The translations under genes and the position numbers were made by a program. Shown here one piece after another: positions 62,627 to 64,000 of a stretch of 64,000 nt of DNA. The DNA lies in NCBI RefSeq assembly GCF_905171775.1, contig NC_053491.1, forward strand, positions 397,385,338 to 397,449,337, in the 5' to 3' direction. Position 1 is the stretch's first letter; each line of letters starts with the position of its first letter. Source of the stretch: Rana temporaria (taxonomy: Eukaryota > Chordata > Amphibia > Anura > Ranidae). The notes below the pieces were generated by a model, which searched no databases, was not told the DNA's origin, and saw only the letters and a list, made by a program, of their open reading frames with translations.

Positions 62627-62669
62627 GGTAAAACAGTTACCATTTCTAATAGGTCACCATTTAGCTGCT

Positions 62670-63290
62670 TGCCTGTCATGGGAGTTGAAAGGGGAGAGCC
62701 GTTTTAGGCCCCCCTTTCCTCATGGGATCATGGAATTAGGTCTAGTTTGAGTACAGGTATAGTTTTAAGTTAGGATTGGTTACAGAGTGTCAGGTGGTGC
62801 TGGGGGTATTAGTTCATGAGGTTATGTAAGGATAGCAGAAAGGTGAGCTGCAGGTGAGCTTCTAGGATTGGTCAATTGGGTCAGGTGTCCTAAAAGGTCC
62901 TGGAGGGGGTTTTTGGGTTCGCAGGGATGGGTTAGGGGGGTCAGGTGATTCTGGGAGGAAAAAAAACAGAAGCCGGTACCGGCCTATTTAAGGGTCATTA
63001 GAGTCTGGGTCAGTACCATTCCAACCTGAAGATTGCAGGAGGACTCCCCACACTACCCCCCCCCTTTTTGTCGCGGCCTATTCATGTGGTGGCTCCCTGC
63101 GGGTTCATCTGAGGAGGAGGTTTAAGTAAAAGTGGTTTAAAATACGGTATCCGCTCGAGTCTAAGTGGCTGGGCTGAATATGGCGATTTGTGAGAATTTT
63201 GGCTTAAATTGGTTTATATGCAAAAAAAGTTGATGTGATTTTTATGGTTTAAAACCAATGAATCAGGCTGTGGCCAATACCATTCCAAAA
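62670..63290 (+). repeat. possible LTR/DIRS-type terminal sequence
   Basis: GC-rich, 'aggtg/caggtg'-rich sequence leads to a TATA-like 'ggcctatttaagggtc' (62981-62996) with following text resembling a transcription start. Downstream, 'gaatcaggctgtggccaata' and 'ccattccaa' (also at 63018) repeat. I recall similar text in amphibian retroelement terminal repeats, but found no partner repeat or coding region. Confidence 0.35.
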
Positions 63291-64000
63291 CAAGTGAATA
63301 CATTTTGTGACAAATGTTAAGATGGAACATTAAATATAAGTTATTTTGTTAAATCAATATGGTGTTTTTGTTCTATTTCTCTATGCATGTTTTATGGTTG
63401 TAGGATGCCTATGATCCCATTTGACTTACCATCCTGACTGCTCTACGCTGGCGAAAGAAGAAATCAGATTAGTTTTTATGGGTGTCTATTAATTACCATT
63501 TTTGCTTTTTGCATTGCCTAATCAAATACATCAGATACAGATTATATTGACGTGGCTAAAAGTCTCAGAACATAAAATATCACAATAGTTGCATTCCTCC
63601 AGACCGGTTCAAAATAGGTCAATTGAAAGTCAAAATCTTCAGAAACTATACCGTTCATACAGCACTTGGAAATCCCCCCAACTAACTACAAGCCTAAGAC
63701 CCAGCCCAGCCTCAGTTAAATCCTCAGACATAATTTTCCCTTAAAGTACTAACTGCATTTCCTTCCCCAATCAGTTTAGCCGCAGGATTATTAAGGATCA
63801 GCGAGATTGTGAGGAAGTAATGAGAAGGGACCTAACAGACATATTACAGGGAAACCTTTAATTAGGATTAAAAAGCTGATTTATTTGTAAGAGACAGTTC
63901 TTAGGTACACAGGGGAAATACACAATTACTTTTCTTTGGCTTTTCATGGCTTAAGGGACAAATATAGGAAGGAAACACACTATACTGATCTTACAACATG
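63291..64000. other. unassigned sequence, probable TGFA intron 2
   Basis: AT-rich and apparently unique. A tempting minus-strand 'cgccag ... gatg|gtaagtca' pair near 63428-63455 would give only an 18-base exon and was not accepted. Confidence 0.35.

Noticed and set aside
63424..63460. Possible mini-exon with AG and GT borders on the minus strand
   Set aside because: Only 18 bases, no fit to the expected length or phase of TGFA exon 2.

Overview
The window is vertebrate nuclear DNA, most likely from a ranoid ('true') frog. The evidence is one recognisable vertebrate gene with small exons in long introns, embedded in dense DNA transposons and miniature inverted-repeat elements (MITEs). I recognise several of the repeat families from memory as typical of ranid genomes: tgccgcgtacacacgatc-ended MITEs, gggcccagattcac-ended MITEs, and the ttaaccacttaag... 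repeat. The species assignment is inference. No bacterial-type operon, CRISPR array or RNA gene was found.

The one real gene is TGFA (transforming growth factor alpha), on the minus strand. Four coding exons are placed to the base. Exon 3 (45188-45071) carries the propeptide end and the first four EGF cysteines. Exon 4 (40849-40700) carries the last two EGF cysteines and the membrane span. Exon 5 (37780-37671) carries the cysteine-rich cytoplasmic tail. The terminal exon starts at 33308 and supplies only the last 8 coding bases (Val-Val-stop). All junctions are AG/GT and the phases close. Exons 1 and 2 (signal peptide) were not found and probably lie beyond base 64000. The 3' UTR runs left from 33300, with a weak polyadenylation candidate near 30.9 kb.

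Layout: 1-30.9 kb is downstream intergenic DNA packed with repeats. It holds Harbinger-like MITEs with 3-bp target duplications, long foldbacks, hAT MITEs with 8-bp duplications, a 41-bp minisatellite, an LTR-like block and two L1-like LINE fragments. 30.9-33.3 kb is the candidate TGFA 3' UTR. 33.3-45.2 kb is the TGFA body, with transposons in every intron and a perfect 147-bp tandem duplication in intron 3. 45.2-64 kb is probably TGFA intron 2. It contains a three-level nest (mariner, then a TA-flanked MITE, then a TTA-flanked MITE), Tc1-like remnants, a long (TA)n tract and more MITEs.

The repeats do not work together as a system; they are layers of successive insertions whose order can often be read from target duplications. 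Most short open frames in the window are by-products of GC-rich palindromes or dinucleotide tracts.
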